From the NCBI GenBank assembly GCA_030374765.1, contig JARGXX010000096.1, forward strand, positions 806,001 to 870,000: a DNA stretch of 64,000 nt, read 5' to 3'. Every line of letters starts with the position of its first letter. Position 1 is the stretch's first letter. The translations under genes were made by a program, and so were the position numbers. The DNA is from Agarophyton chilense (Eukaryota; Rhodophyta; Florideophyceae; Gracilariales; Gracilariaceae). Shown here in pieces: positions 1 to 11,705 of this stretch. Under the pieces are notes generated by a model. The model did not search any database. It saw only the letters and a program-made list of their open reading frames with translations, and was not told the DNA's origin.

Positions 1-1618
1 AGTTGCTGGACAAGAAAATATCCACGCTGGCAATATCTAGGTTGACATTAACAGCCAGGTGGACACTATGATTTGACATTGAATGTTGTTGGTGTCAATA
101 TGATTGGCTTTCGTTTTATATTATGAACTGCTGCCAGCGCATCAGAATAGACAAGATAGCACGGAGCGTTTCGATTAGATATATAGCTCGAGATATTTTT
201 TCTCCAGAAGACAAGGAAACCTTCTTATCGGTACTGCATTCAAGAAAGGGCGAGTGGACCGTTGTCTGGAGACCTTCATTTCATACAACCGTTCTAGATG
301 ACCGGTACTTGTACAAATAAACTTGTTCGCCGTGGGGTTTTCGTTTCTATAGGTTTGACAGACTTTCCGCGAGGGAGTGAGTGAACGTTCTCATCTTGAT
401 CGGATAGCAGTCGAGAGGTGCTACGTGGGGAGAGAATGGTATGTTGAAAAGAACGGTTCATGCCCAGTGCGAGGAATGAAGAGCCACATCCTCAAACAAA
501 ACAAATAGGACAACGACAAACGTTGAATTATTAAAGACCCTTGTCACGAAAACCTCGAAGGAATTTTGGTGTTTGCTTGGAGCGCTTTCATGGTAATAGA
601 GTCTCCTTTAACAATTGCTTCCGACAGTTGACATCTACTCTGCAAGCTTGCAAAATATGTCTTTTGTTCACATTGCCTTCGCTCGAGGCTGTGGGGGAAT
701 CTTCGAACCCTCCAAACCCCAGTCTTGGTCGTTGTCTAGAGAGAGTACAAATCGGGCTTTGAATCATTCATAGGCAGGTCCAAAATCAATACTTCCCAAT
801 TCTGCGTCCTGCAAACTGTCTTGACTGCAAGCAGTGTTCCATCGTTTTTTGGAATTGGAAACAAGGATAGTTTTCGCCGAGAATATAGAGAGGTCTTCGC
901 ACCTTTCCACAGTTTTCTTTTCTTGACACTGTCAATAGAACGTATGATATGCATTTTATAGTACTGAACGATGCGGGAGTTCATACAGAGTACACGAATA
1001 GACAGAGGTAGATGGGGGTTTTTGATTCAAACTGATAGCTGTTGAAAGCATACTAAATGAGCCTTCCCGCAGTGAGCGCAATCCTTTGTCGGGATTCTTC
1101 GACTTCTTGTCATCTGTGCTCAATCATTGCTTCCTTTTGCACCGCGAAGCATTTGTATTCGCCTCTTGCAAAGAAAATTGGAGAGCACAAACTCAAAAAG
1201 TTGGCATGAAAATGGATACTTCACACACAGTATTCACAAGTTCACATAAATAAACGTGTAGTGAATACTAACATTTATTTGAAATGCACTCTGTTTGGTG
1301 AAGATGTCGTTTTTCAGAACAGAGCAAAGTTCAAAACTGGAACGCGAGTCACCAATTGTTAGAAATCAGTCGTGACAATCTTCTAAATGGACATTTTTGC
1401 CCTCCAGACGATAGGAAGTATCTGAAACACAGGCATAGTGTTTGGAAACATACCTGTCAAAGTTCATCCTCCAAGGCCGACTAGATTCATCGGTTGGCAT
1501 AAAAGCTGAAGTTCAGCATGAATAGCACAATCTCCATCTCTCGGCTCTCGGCCCTGGAAGCAGAGTCCGTGCAAGCATCACTTCACACGTTGCAAGCAGA
1601 ACATATGCTACAAGAACG
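1..1618. other. Intergenic, no gene supported
   Basis: Frames here are short (up to about 80 codons) and their translations lack the composition of real proteins. A TATA-like CATAAAAG lies at 1499-1506, about 115 bases before the ATG at 1619, and could serve the next gene. I see no RNA gene or mobile element. Confidence 0.5.
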
Positions 1619-2056
1619 ATGAGCTCGTCTCAACCCGCTCGATCTTCTCAGACAACCCAAGAGCCATCTCCATCGCATGCACCCCTTGTCTCAGAACCTT
1701 CCCCAGCTCCCTCAAACGGGCATTCACAACAACCCTCTTTGAATCCCCCCCCTACAACTCTTCCCTTCCCGCCACAACCCGAAGCGAGAACATCATTCCC
1801 GGTCACAAGGAATGAAAACCACGAGGAAAGCCCTGGATCTCCACCAGAGCTTCAACTACCAATTGCCATTGCAGAGCAAAATGAGACCGGCTCAGCATTA
1901 CCAAACTGTCAAGATTCTTCCCCTACCTTCGATGATGATGACGATGATGACGATGATGACGACAATGATGACGATGAACGTGATCAGGAGGATAGGCCCA
2001 ACGAGAACGCTAATCCGCACCCGTTTGTTTTCCAACCTTTTCCACCTGCCGCTTGA
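1619..2056 (+). CDS. Hypothetical Pro/Ser-rich protein with an acidic tract
   Basis: A 145-residue frame rich in Ser, Pro, Gln and Asn. Residues about 105-120 are an almost pure run of Asp encoded by a GAT/GAC microsatellite, and the C-terminus is Pro/Phe-rich. I see no folded domain, signal peptide or membrane segment. The composition is that of an intrinsically disordered protein, such as an acidic activation or linker region, but no function follows from it. In favour of a real gene are the even low-complexity composition in this frame only and an AATAAA hexamer 95 bases after the stop. It could also be one exon of a larger gene. No family recognised. Confidence 0.4.
   Translation: MSSSQPARSSQTTQEPSPSHAPLVSEPSPAPSNGHSQQPSLNPPPTTLPFPPQPEARTSFPVTRNENHEESPGSPPELQLPIAIAEQNETGSALPNCQDSSPTFDDDDDDDDDDDNDDDERDQEDRPNENANPHPFVFQPFPPAA
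1931..1977 (+). repeat. GAY (GAT/GAC) trinucleotide microsatellite
   Basis: About fifteen GAT/GAC triplets with one AAT interruption, in frame with the acidic tract of the surrounding reading frame. It also creates Met/Thr-rich and Ile/Val-rich shadow frames in the same place. Confidence 0.85.
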
Positions 2057-4343
2057 GAATTCTCGATCATTTTCGCAAAGCATCGCAGATGTTGCACTCT
2101 GCTTAAGGCACGATGATGCCCGGTCTTTTCACATTTGCCGGGCAGACTTGAATAAAACGCCCGGCTTTGCGTGAAGCAGTGTCTACAGGCAGAAATACCA
2201 AGGCTTGAGTAATCGCACTAGTTTGGCGAATGACGTGATTCCTATTTGGCTGAGCTATTGGTCACCATCATTTTCTTCTCAGGAAGCAGAACGCGAGCAC
2301 GGAGTTGAACTATCAGTCATCCCGAGTCGCTCTTATCTTGTTCTACATTGGCAGTTGTTAGTTGAAGCTCTACTAGAGAGTCAAGGGCATTCTTGTGGTT
2401 TTCATTTCTTGTGTGCGGGGAGGTTCTCGTCAACGACGGCGGAGACGAGAGAAGGGGAAAATGTAGGGGGGGGGGAAGCGAAGAGGGTTGCAATGAGTGT
2501 CGGCTTGAAAGCGGTAGGAGGGTGGAGTGAGGGGGAGGAGAAGCGAAGACAGTAACTGCTACTACGAGGTCAGGCGATACGAGGATGAAGGCGGAGGAGA
2601 AGGATGCGGAGGGTACTTTTATATCTATCTAAGTATGTTTGCCGATCTAGATGGAGGGGGGTGTGTGAAGGTGTAGTTTGTGCTTACCGTTATCGAGATT
2701 CAGATTATAGGGCGTAGGTGAAGGTGCTCCCGCAGAACTTACCCTAACTAGAATTCACAACTATCTCGACAGCTTTTCCACGTGGGGAAGAAATAGCGGG
2801 TCATGGAGCATTTGGTTTTGTCGTATTCATCGATGACGAGGGGTAACATTATCTCGCTAGATACGGACGGGCCCTCTCTGGATATGGAAGATATGTATGT
2901 GCCACACAATGGAGGCGGGGGTTTCTTCTCTTTTGCAAGCTTTCCTGCACGACTCGAAACGGCAAAACATGGAAACGAAGTGAATTATGACATTAAACGA
3001 GGCGTCGAAAACACGTTGCGGGCTGTGGCTCACAAGTATGAACGAAGAAGTAGACTTGGAATCCATATCTCGAAAGCATGCCGTTGACGGGTTTGCACAT
3101 GGAAAGGATTTGATTGCTTGATTACGCCTTCTCCGCATCATCCATACTCTTCTGAAGACGGACGTTAAAGACGTTTTTCATCGCTTCAAATCTGCATTCA
3201 TGTATCTTGTGTTTTGTTTTTGATAAAAATAGATACATTCATTCGCGGACGTTTAGACAATGCAGGGAGTGGAGTGTCTGGTAACGATGTCTTGTTTGAA
3301 GCGACTAGGCGCATGATTCCGTCAAAAAGAAGATCTAGATTCGACCCACGTCGCGACGGTTCTGTCTGATTCGGAATCACTGGTTCAAACCGCCCGTTTC
3401 TCCTCAAGCATTGTATGCCATGTATCCCAGAAAAGACCTTCAACTATGGACGCTTGTCTCTTTTCTCCTGTCCAGGTCAATGAACGTGGCTTGCGCAAGG
3501 CGTCAGGACTGTTGGAAGAGATTACACTGAAACAGTAAGTTACGTCGACAGGTTCAAAACTGGCACATACACAACGCATACGTGCTCGGTAACATTTGTC
3601 AACGTCAAAAAATTTTGAAAGCGGGGGGCTTCTTCAAACATGTTCCATGGCATTGAGCTGGACGTGTAGCATCTCGCGATTTGCCAAGTGTAGCTTGGTA
3701 GTGTAGCTTGGTGGATTTTTCTCTACATACTGTATACACTACCGGCGTTGTTTCTAGTAGGTGTGTACTATCTAGCTAGAGCGCATTTTGGAAAGTGTGG
3801 AACGCCGTTTTGATTGTACACCGGTAGCTAGCTAGTACCTTGTCGCTTTTCCGTGCTGACTTGGCGATTTGTTGTTTTATGAGCGACATAAAAATGGAAT
3901 TTTCAAGAAACGATGATTATCGAGATAGTGATGTGAAGATTTTGCACCTGAGCTATGGTGCCATGGGTGGTTTCAAAAAAAAAAGTAAATAAGCAAACGT
4001 GTTTTACATGGGAATTGCACTTGTGTGTGATGAATGGGCAAAAAGAGGGGCGCGTGTTGGTGTGGGGCTCTAAACGGTGTGGCACGAGAGGAAGAGCTTC
4101 TCGAAAGGCGGTTTTTTTAGCACTGTGAGGGGTCATATGAATTGAGGGCGTGTGAAATAGAAAAGAGTTTGCATATGATAATACTCATAAAAAGTGGATA
4201 AAAGGTTGCAGGGCAGGCGACGTAGTAAAAATGAGAGTGGGAAATAAATAGTGCAAGCGAAGGCAAGCAAGTTTGCAAATGGGTATATATGTAACAAATA
4301 GAAATATAGGTTTAGATATTATAAACAACACGGAACAACAGAA
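2057..4343. other. Intergenic, no gene supported
   Basis: Only short, unconvincing frames on both strands (up to about 116 codons). There is a purine-rich stretch near 2450-2540 and several CTAGCTAG-type short palindromes near 3765-3835. AT-rich sequence with TATATAT near 4285 precedes the ubiquitin protease and probably holds its promoter. Confidence 0.45.
2151..2156 (+). promoter_or_regulatory. Possible AATAAA polyadenylation signal
   Basis: AATAAA lies 95 bases after the stop of the 145-residue frame. Whether this organism uses the hexamer is unknown, so this is weak support. Confidence 0.3.
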
Positions 4344-5387
4344 ATGAACATGTCATGGAGGTACGTCGAAGGGGCCGTTCGAAGACGTGCACTCCAAGCG
4401 TGGCACCATGTTATGCACAGAGATGGGCAAGTAGCAAAGATAAGGGCATCTACATCACATGGCGGCGAGGCGACATTTTCCAACAGCGGAAACACATGCT
4501 ACATGAACGCATCGTTTCAATGTCTTGTGCATTGTCGTGAATTCGTACTAGAGCTTTCAAAAGCAGCTAGAAGGCATCGCGAAGTAGTTGCAGAGCACTC
4601 GCGCTTTTGCGTGATATCGGAGCTAAACAAGTTGTTCCGTCGGTACGATGAGGCTTCGTCAGGCGAGGTACTTGAAGCTCGGGCGTTCGTGCAGGCGCTG
4701 AGTGAGATCGGATCGCAGCTGAAACGCGGACGTCAGGAAGATGCAAGCGAGTTTATACATTTTCTACTACAAAAGCTACAAGACACACAACAATTCGGAT
4801 GTGACGACGCGCAGCACGGCACACAACAGACAGCAACAACAACAACAACAACAAGCTCTCGCACAGTGGTAGAGCGTTGTTTCAGCGGCACATGGACACA
4901 CACGAAAAGGTGCTCGCACTGCGGACACACGCACAGCACGCAGGAAACGTTCCGCCAACTCACAATAACAGCACGGCCCAACCGGAGCATTCAGAGCGCG
5001 CTGCACTCGCCCCGACGCGCATCCGGCGATTCCACGCGGCGATGCGCATCGTGCGGCGTGCGCGGCAGCTACGCAACGCAAAGCAGTGTGACACGCGCGC
5101 CGCGCGTGCTGCAAATCGTGCTGGCACGCGTGTATTCAAACGCAAAGTGCCACGAGTGGGTGTCGTTTCCGATGAGTCTTTCGTGCTTCCACGCGCAGTA
5201 CGCCTTGGTGGGCTTGGTGGAGCACGTGGGAGGAGACGCGCGAGGCGGCCATTACGTGGCATACGTGCGCGACGCGCGCGGCGTCTGGCGACTCAAGAAC
5301 GACGCGCGCCACTCGCGCGTGCAGCCGTCCCACGTGTTGCAGCGCTGCGCCAGCGTCCTCTTCTACGAGCGCCTCTCCAGTAGCTAG
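4344..5387 (+). CDS. Ubiquitin carboxyl-terminal hydrolase (USP, peptidase C19)
   Basis: A deubiquitinase predicted to cut ubiquitin from proteins. The 347-residue frame is close to a minimal USP catalytic domain with almost no extensions. The Cys box GNTCYMN puts the nucleophile at about Cys52. The His box GGHYVAY puts the catalytic His at about 303, followed by W-x3-ND, which supplies the third residue. Between them are the QEDASEF motif of USPs and two CxxC pairs (CSHC, CASC) of the zinc-binding fingers. A CAA microsatellite encodes a Thr run at about residues 164-170. The frame is unbroken, so either intronless or with introns not visible. ECM29 follows on the same strand after about 208 bases. 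The 3' half is much GC-richer than the 5' half. Which USP subfamily and which substrates cannot be told. Confidence 0.88.
   Translation: MNMSWRYVEGAVRRRALQAWHHVMHRDGQVAKIRASTSHGGEATFSNSGNTCYMNASFQCLVHCREFVLELSKAARRHREVVAEHSRFCVISELNKLFRRYDEASSGEVLEARAFVQALSEIGSQLKRGRQEDASEFIHFLLQKLQDTQQFGCDDAQHGTQQTATTTTTTSSRTVVERCFSGTWTHTKRCSHCGHTHSTQETFRQLTITARPNRSIQSALHSPRRASGDSTRRCASCGVRGSYATQSSVTRAPRVLQIVLARVYSNAKCHEWVSFPMSLSCFHAQYALVGLVEHVGGDARGGHYVAYVRDARGVWRLKNDARHSRVQPSHVLQRCASVLFYERLSSS
4834..4853 (+). repeat. CAA microsatellite
   Basis: Nearly seven CAA units inside the USP frame, read as ACA codons and giving a short Thr run in the loop before the zinc-finger cysteines. Confidence 0.85.
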
Positions 5388-5595
5388 TTGCAGCTAGTAG
5401 CAGTAAAACAGTTCACCAGTCTTTCACTTCTGTCCACGTGTTACCACTGTTACACGTGCACACATGTCACAATTGCACCACTTCTGTCCACGTCATACAG
5501 GGCTGGAAGCTCTGCTTCCTCTAGCTAGAGGATTGCTAAAGTGCCTTCGTGAAACTTCGTTCGTCCCCCCCCCCAACTTCGCCCCGCCCGCCGCC

Positions 5596-5970
5596 ATGCC
5601 CAACAACGACGACGCTGAGCTGCGCGCAGTGGAAGCGGCGCTCAACACGCTCATGCTGGCGCACGACGAGCGCGCGCTGCAGCGCGTCGTCACGCCACTG
5701 CTACCAGCGCTACTGTCCGCGCTATCCACGCCGTCGCCGCCAGCACGCGCCAAGTGCATCCAAGCGCTTCACCACATCAACGTGCGCATTCGCTCTCACC
5801 CAAATCTCCATCTTCCCTTCGAGGCGGTGTTAACAGTCGCAACAGCCCCAAACGTCGCCCCGCTCACCGCCAACGTCGCCCTGCACGGCGGTTATCTTGC
5901 GCGTTGTTTCGATCGTTTGTCCGCCCCGCGTCGCGCCGCCGCGCTTGCATCGCTTGTCACTTCTGCCCAT

Positions 5971-6012
<42 letters not shown>

Positions 6013-9000
6013 TCGCACAACGCCGAGGTGCTACATGTGTTGGCGCTGCGCGCCCTTTCCGAAGCCTCCGCCCTCACCCCGACTTCTGAGACGTGCGCCC
6101 TGTGGCGATTCATTGCGCAGTGCGATGCTGCTTCCGTCTCGTCTTTCTTCTCGTTTGCGCTCTTGGTTTTGCGCGCAAAGATCAACTTGGCGTTGGACCA
6201 TTCCGCGTTGCAGTCTGTGTTGTTGGCCATTGTGCGTGTGGCCTCCGAGTACGCTGCCGCCGACCTCACCCGCGAGAGCGCCGCTCGTGTGTTTCCTCAC
6301 TTTCTCGTCGCCGCTGGAACTGCCTCGCGCACCGCCCTCGTCGCCGCTGCCGAACACGCCATCAAGCGCGTCGACACTTGTGACCTTCTGGCTGCCGCCG
6401 ATCCCTCCATTGTTGCCACTCTCTTCCAACTCTTCAACGATACGCATGCCGACATTCCGTTGCGCATCGTACTTCTTGGTAAAGCTCTCTTGCGCGTCAC
6501 GCTTTGCGCAAGTTGTTTCCCCGAGGTGTTCGACGTCTTCAACCACAGCTTGTTCACCCCGGGTATTCCACCCCGCCTCTACGCTCTGGGCATGCACTTT
6601 GTCACATTTGTCATTACCAACTGCGAACTCGATGTCTTGCTGTCAAACTCCACCCACCTTGTCACCCTCATGTTGAAGCTCGTCAACAACCACACCGACG
6701 GCGCCCCACCCTTCCCCGACACACTACGCGCCTTTGCCTTCACCGCCCTCTCACACTTGGCATTACGCCTGCCCTCCCTCATTCAGCACCAAAACACCCT
6801 TTCGTTGCACCTCTTCTTTTCCGCCTCCCGCTCCCCAACACACCCGCCACAGCTCCGAGACGCCGCCTCGAAAGCCCTCGTCACGCTGTCGCGCATCGTG
6901 CGCATCGCACCGTCAGACACCACCCAATTCCGCACCACCGTGCTCACTGCTCTTATGCAAGCCATTGCGGATCACCATGACATATCCATTCCTGCCAGGG
7001 CCGCAGCCGTGCACTGGGCGAACGAGTGCTTTTCTTTCCAAGACGCCCACGCCCGCTTAATTAATATCATTGCCTGCTCAGACAACAGCCCCCGCGTAAC
7101 GCAACTGGCCGCCATCGGATTGAAACCGACAAACGTTCCGAGAGAACCCTTGATCGCCGCTCACAAATCTGCTGTGACTACCACGTTTCCCGACTTTGGT
7201 CTCATTGTCAAAGTATACGCCGATCATAGCCAGCACCACAAGCTGCACAGCAACTCGGTTGATGCGTACCTGCAGTTTTCGCTCAAATGCATCATTCATC
7301 AACTTTCTCCGCGAACCCGCATAGAGCTCATTCCGGCAGGTTTAGTAGACGCCTTTCTTCACGCCAATGCATCAATTCTCAACGCGGTAAAAACAACGCT
7401 GAGCACTGCACAACAAGTCCTCATGCATCCGCAGCCGAACCAAAACCGCAACTTGGAGACATCTGCGCTTTGCATTGTTCTGTTTGCTTCCAAATCTGTC
7501 TCGCTCAGGAGACAGCTTGCCGAAACGTTTCGTCCCAGAATCGATGACTTGTTCAAACTGATTCAACGAAAATCTGCACTGGGGGATGCTATCGTCGCGC
7601 GTGCGCTCTCTATGCTGGTGGGTATCTGTTCCGATTGTCTGTCGGTGCATGAGATTCACCAGTTGATACAACGCTTTGCATCTGGGCTACAACCCAATCC
7701 ATCGGGCGTGGCTTCGGGCAGACACGGCGAGGACGAGCGCGTTGCGAGAATCATGGCTGTAGGGCAAGTGATATGCTCCTCTGCGAGGCGAAAAGATGTT
7801 GTGTGGGACTACTCGGAGAAAACACCAATCGCCAACGTTGCGGCGCATGTCTCCAAAAGAGTAATGCTTCCGGTCGAATCCTCCGATGTTGTCAGGGCTG
7901 CCGCATGTGCTGCATTGGCGGATATCGGAACCAGAAACATGTTACCTTTGTCTTTATCGTCGAGAGAGAAGGTTATCTCAACGCTCACAGGTATTTTGAA
8001 GCTATCATCCTCTCCGTCAAAAGTGGTTCAAGCTGCGTCAAATGCACTTGGAAAGATCTGCGTTGGCGAACCCAGAATGTCCTTTCAGCGAAAAGCAGTG
8101 GAGGCTCTGCTCCATATTTGCCGCGAACGGAAAGAAGAGGACATTCGGTTTACGGCTGCCGAATGTCTCGTACGATGTACTTCTGCGCTGGATGTTCCGT
8201 CCCCATCTGCTCTCGAGGAGTCAAATACAAGTTCTTCGAATGCCACGGGCACGGCGACAGAGTCGAGCGAGTTGCAAAGTATAACTAGAATCAGAGAATA
8301 TGGCTATCATGTCGGAGAAAGGATTTGTAATGATGGGGATCAAAGTAGAGCTTCCCTGTTACCGGAGACAATCAAAACCATCATGTCACTCGTCTTTGAT
8401 GAGAGGCCCAACGCCCGCGCAGGGGGCTGTGTTTGTCTGTTTACTTTTCTCAAGCTGCTGGCTGATGTGTCAGAGATCGACAAATACACCTTTGCTACTC
8501 CCGCTGATGAAGACCGTTTCAAGAAGGAGCAAGAATTGCTTCTAGATCTTCTACCAGATATACAGAGGGCTTTCATTGTTCTCCTTTCAGATCGTTCAGA
8601 CTTTACCCAACAGCTGGCCTCTTGTGGCATTGCGTTGGTATACAATATATGTCCTCCTAGCGATCAACAAGAACTAGTTCGAAATCTTGTCCGATCCTTG
8701 ACCTCCAGCAAAAGAGCTGCGGCAACGGTTCCGGGAGATCAAGGTGTCTTGCTGGAACTCAGTGGTGTAGATGTTCAATCGAATCCCACTGGTGCGCGGT
8801 CCGCTACTTACAAGGAACTCTGCACCCTAGCCCAGGATATGGGTCAGCCCGAGCTCGTGTACAAGTTTATGGATCTTGCAGGGCATGCGGCGTTGTGGAA
8901 TAGTCGCAAGGGCGCTGCATTGGCCGGAAGTGCGCTTCTTAACAACCAAATTGCAGCTGAACAGCTTCGACCACACGTGAAGGGTTTACTGCCGAGGCTG

Positions 9001-11208
9001 TACGTTTACTGCCATGATCCGACAGAAAGCGTCCGTATTGCAATGGGATCGATTATTTCTTCAGTTGTGAAGGCGTCCGGTCATGGATCCGTCTCGGAAG
9101 CTGTAAAGGCGAACTTGCATTCCGTAACAGAACATTGCATAAAGTCAATGGTATCCAGACAATGGCGTTCTCGTGAGGCTGGCTGCGGCGCTTTGCGGGA
9201 TGTACTTGTCTCACGTACGTGGGATGAAGTGAAAGATTCCTTGAAGGATTTTTGGTACTATACGCTTCGAGCAATGGATGATATCAAGGAAAGCGTCCGA
9301 AAAAGTGCTCAAGGAACTGGTAGGGCGCTTTCGGAACTCTCAATCCACCTATGTAACCCGGGATATACTGGTGAGGAGAACTCGTCCCAAGCAGTTGAAG
9401 TGGTTCTGTCAGTGCTTATGTCGTCCTTTACACATAGTGCGGATGAAGTACGAGCGCTGGTGTCAAAGACTCTATCCGAAATCATTCGACATGGTGGAGC
9501 GGCATTGCGATCGTGTGTACCAGATTTGATTTCAAACTTGCTGGAAGCAGCGACGGAACTCGAGCCTCAAATCCTTAACTACGCAGAATATCATGTAGAA
9601 TCGCCCGAAGAATTGCAGAATGCTCGAGTCAGTGCTGCAAGTATGTCCTCATCTTCGTTGATCGACTCATTGGAAAGACTAGTAGGACAAGTTGACGAGT
9701 CAATTGCGGCTGAAGTAGTCTCAAATTTAGCACGCTTGGCGCGTATAGGAGTGGGTATACCCACACGCGCCGCGACGGCGAGGTTAATCTCTAGCATCTT
9801 ACAATCCAGAGCGGTTGTGTTGGAACCGTATGCTGGGAAGCTTTTATTTGCAGCTGCCGGGGCTGCAGGTATGGAACGCAATTCGATGCTTCGAAAGTCG
9901 TGGTGCAACGCGGCTGGCAGAGCCACAAAGCTGTGTCAAGTGGACGAAGTTGGAAAGTATGCACAGCAAATTGCCAAAAAGGCTACGTCAGAGGATCCAC
10001 GCGACCGTGCGCTTGCCTCATCCCTCGCCGCTGGATTCTGGCGAATGGCACCCGATACTGCTCATCAGCATGCGAGCACGATTCTGCCTTGGGCATATGT
10101 GGGGCGTCGCGAAACAGATGACGATGCTGGAGATGCCAGTAAGAACTGGAAGGATGTATGGAACGAAGGAGCACCAAGTACGCAAGCTGGTCTGAGGTTG
10201 TATGCAAAGGAGATTGTTGAAATTTGTGAACAACGATTGACGACGTCTGCTCAATATCGGGTGAAAAGAAGTGCTGCTGCGACGCTGGGTGACCTGGCCA
10301 ACGCCTCGAATGATACAGTAGATGTTCAGTACATGTCCAGAAGCGCGAAGGCGCTTTTAGCTGTGCTGCCCGGACATATATGGGAAGGTCAACATGTGGC
10401 TGTTGAGGCTATTGGATCCCTGGCTGATTCCTGTGCTAGCCCGTTTTTATGGAAAGGATGCGGGGGAGGTACAGTCGTGGTTCTGGCTCTTCTCTCCGAG
10501 TCGCACCGAGGCAAGAAAGAGTACCGAATCGCAGCGATTGATGCAGCTAACAAAGTCTTGATTAACACCCAAAATACTGTGAGTATGTATGAAGAAGTAA
10601 GAGCCCACTTGTCAGACCTGGTGTCTCCGAGCTCTTCAGATATTAGTGCGAGTGCACCGAACATATCTCGTATGGTCTGGGAAACTGGATCCGATGCAGA
10701 TGCTGTTGATGCCCGGAATAAGGCACGAAAGGCACAGAAAATGCTCTGCAAAGCAGGGATTCATTGCCTCGAATCTTCCATCTCTAACAAGACGACCCCT
10801 GAGAGACAAGAACAGCATCTTCAAGATTTGCTTTGTGTCTTTGAAGACCTGATGCAAAACGATTGGGATATACGACTGAGCGTTCTCCAGGCTCTGCAGA
10901 GTTTATCTAGACGGTTATCAAAAGGTGAGCTGCAACTCGGTGGCTCGCGAGAACGGAACGAAGCGCTGACAAAACGAATGGTGAACCTCGGCAAAGATGG
11001 CGTTCATGAACCGAAGTATAGCATTCTGAAACAGACTGGTTTGTCAGTTCTCGAAAACCTCGCGCAAATGGTCAGCAATGTTAGCGCGATGAAGGAAATG
11101 ATTGGCGAAGAGACGCTGACTCAGATCGCGCAGTGTAGGAATGAAGACGCAGAACCCGGTGTACGCTCTGTCGCGAAAAGACTGTGTGTCGTCTGTGAGG
11201 TTTCTTGA
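5596..11208 (+). CDS. ECM29: Proteasome adaptor and scaffold protein ECM29
   Basis: A giant HEAT-repeat protein that in yeast and animals tethers the 19S cap to the 20S core of the proteasome and takes part in its quality control. The single frame of 1,870 residues matches the usual length of about 1,850. Family blocks are clear by eye, for example DDIKESVRK, EVRALVSKTL and LEPQILNY around residues 1235-1335, and an N-terminal block with NVRIRSHPN matching the start of the human protein. The frame is open upstream to an ATG at 5464. I prefer the ATG at 5596 because it sits in GCCGCCATG, because the family's N-terminal similarity begins there, and because the extra 44 codons cross a run of ten C. 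A GCC repeat gives an Ala run near residues 127-139. The first 450 codons are strikingly GC-rich, the rest are not. Acts in cytosol and nucleus. Confidence 0.92.
5976..6012 (+). repeat. GCC microsatellite encoding poly-Ala
   Basis: Twelve GCC units in frame with ECM29. Short antisense and other-frame ORFs with Gly, Arg or Pro runs in this place are shadows of it. Confidence 0.85.
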
Positions 11209-11705
11209 TGGCAGTTTTTGTGTGTATTTCAGATTATGTGCCAAGTTCACGACTAGAAGGCCTCGATGCCCTGCAGAATACTCCACCTCCATACCGCCAT
11301 ATGGTACGAAGAGAGTTCTACTTTCTTGTTTCTCATTTTACTGGGAGAACGATCGTATCTATTCCTCAAGCACTTGAATCAGTGTGCTCGAAACAAAGGC
11401 TTCCGAACATTGAAGCTTTGTACAATTTTGGGGGTTTGCAATTCATTTGTCCATGCGATGCGCCCAACTGAAAAGCACAACGCTCTAACTTCGATCAGCG
11501 CTCGTAGAAGCTTCATATGTTAGGTATTTAGGGTGCATTTCTCAAGCTGTATAAAGAACTAAAGACTTATTAACGTTGGGTAGAAATGCTTGTCATTGTT
11601 CAAGGGCATCACACTGCGCGCTGCTTAACGACTGCTGAGCTTTCCGTGCCGTTCTGACGTCTCCGGAAGAGTTTCGGCTTCAAGGTCTCGCGTTCTGAAA
11701 TGTCC
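11209..11705. other. Convergent 3' intergenic region
   Basis: It separates the 3' ends of ECM29 (plus) and the lectin gene (minus). Small overlapping frames occur but none looks coding. No clear terminator or RNA structure seen. Confidence 0.5.

Noticed and set aside
2205-2555. Plus 116-residue frame
   Set aside because: Composition and purine-rich DNA suggest chance; no motif and no good start context.
5897-6676. Plus 259-residue Pro/Arg/Ser-rich frame and several antisense frames over ECM29
   Set aside because: Shadows caused by GC-rich codon use and the GCC repeat within a clearly conserved gene.
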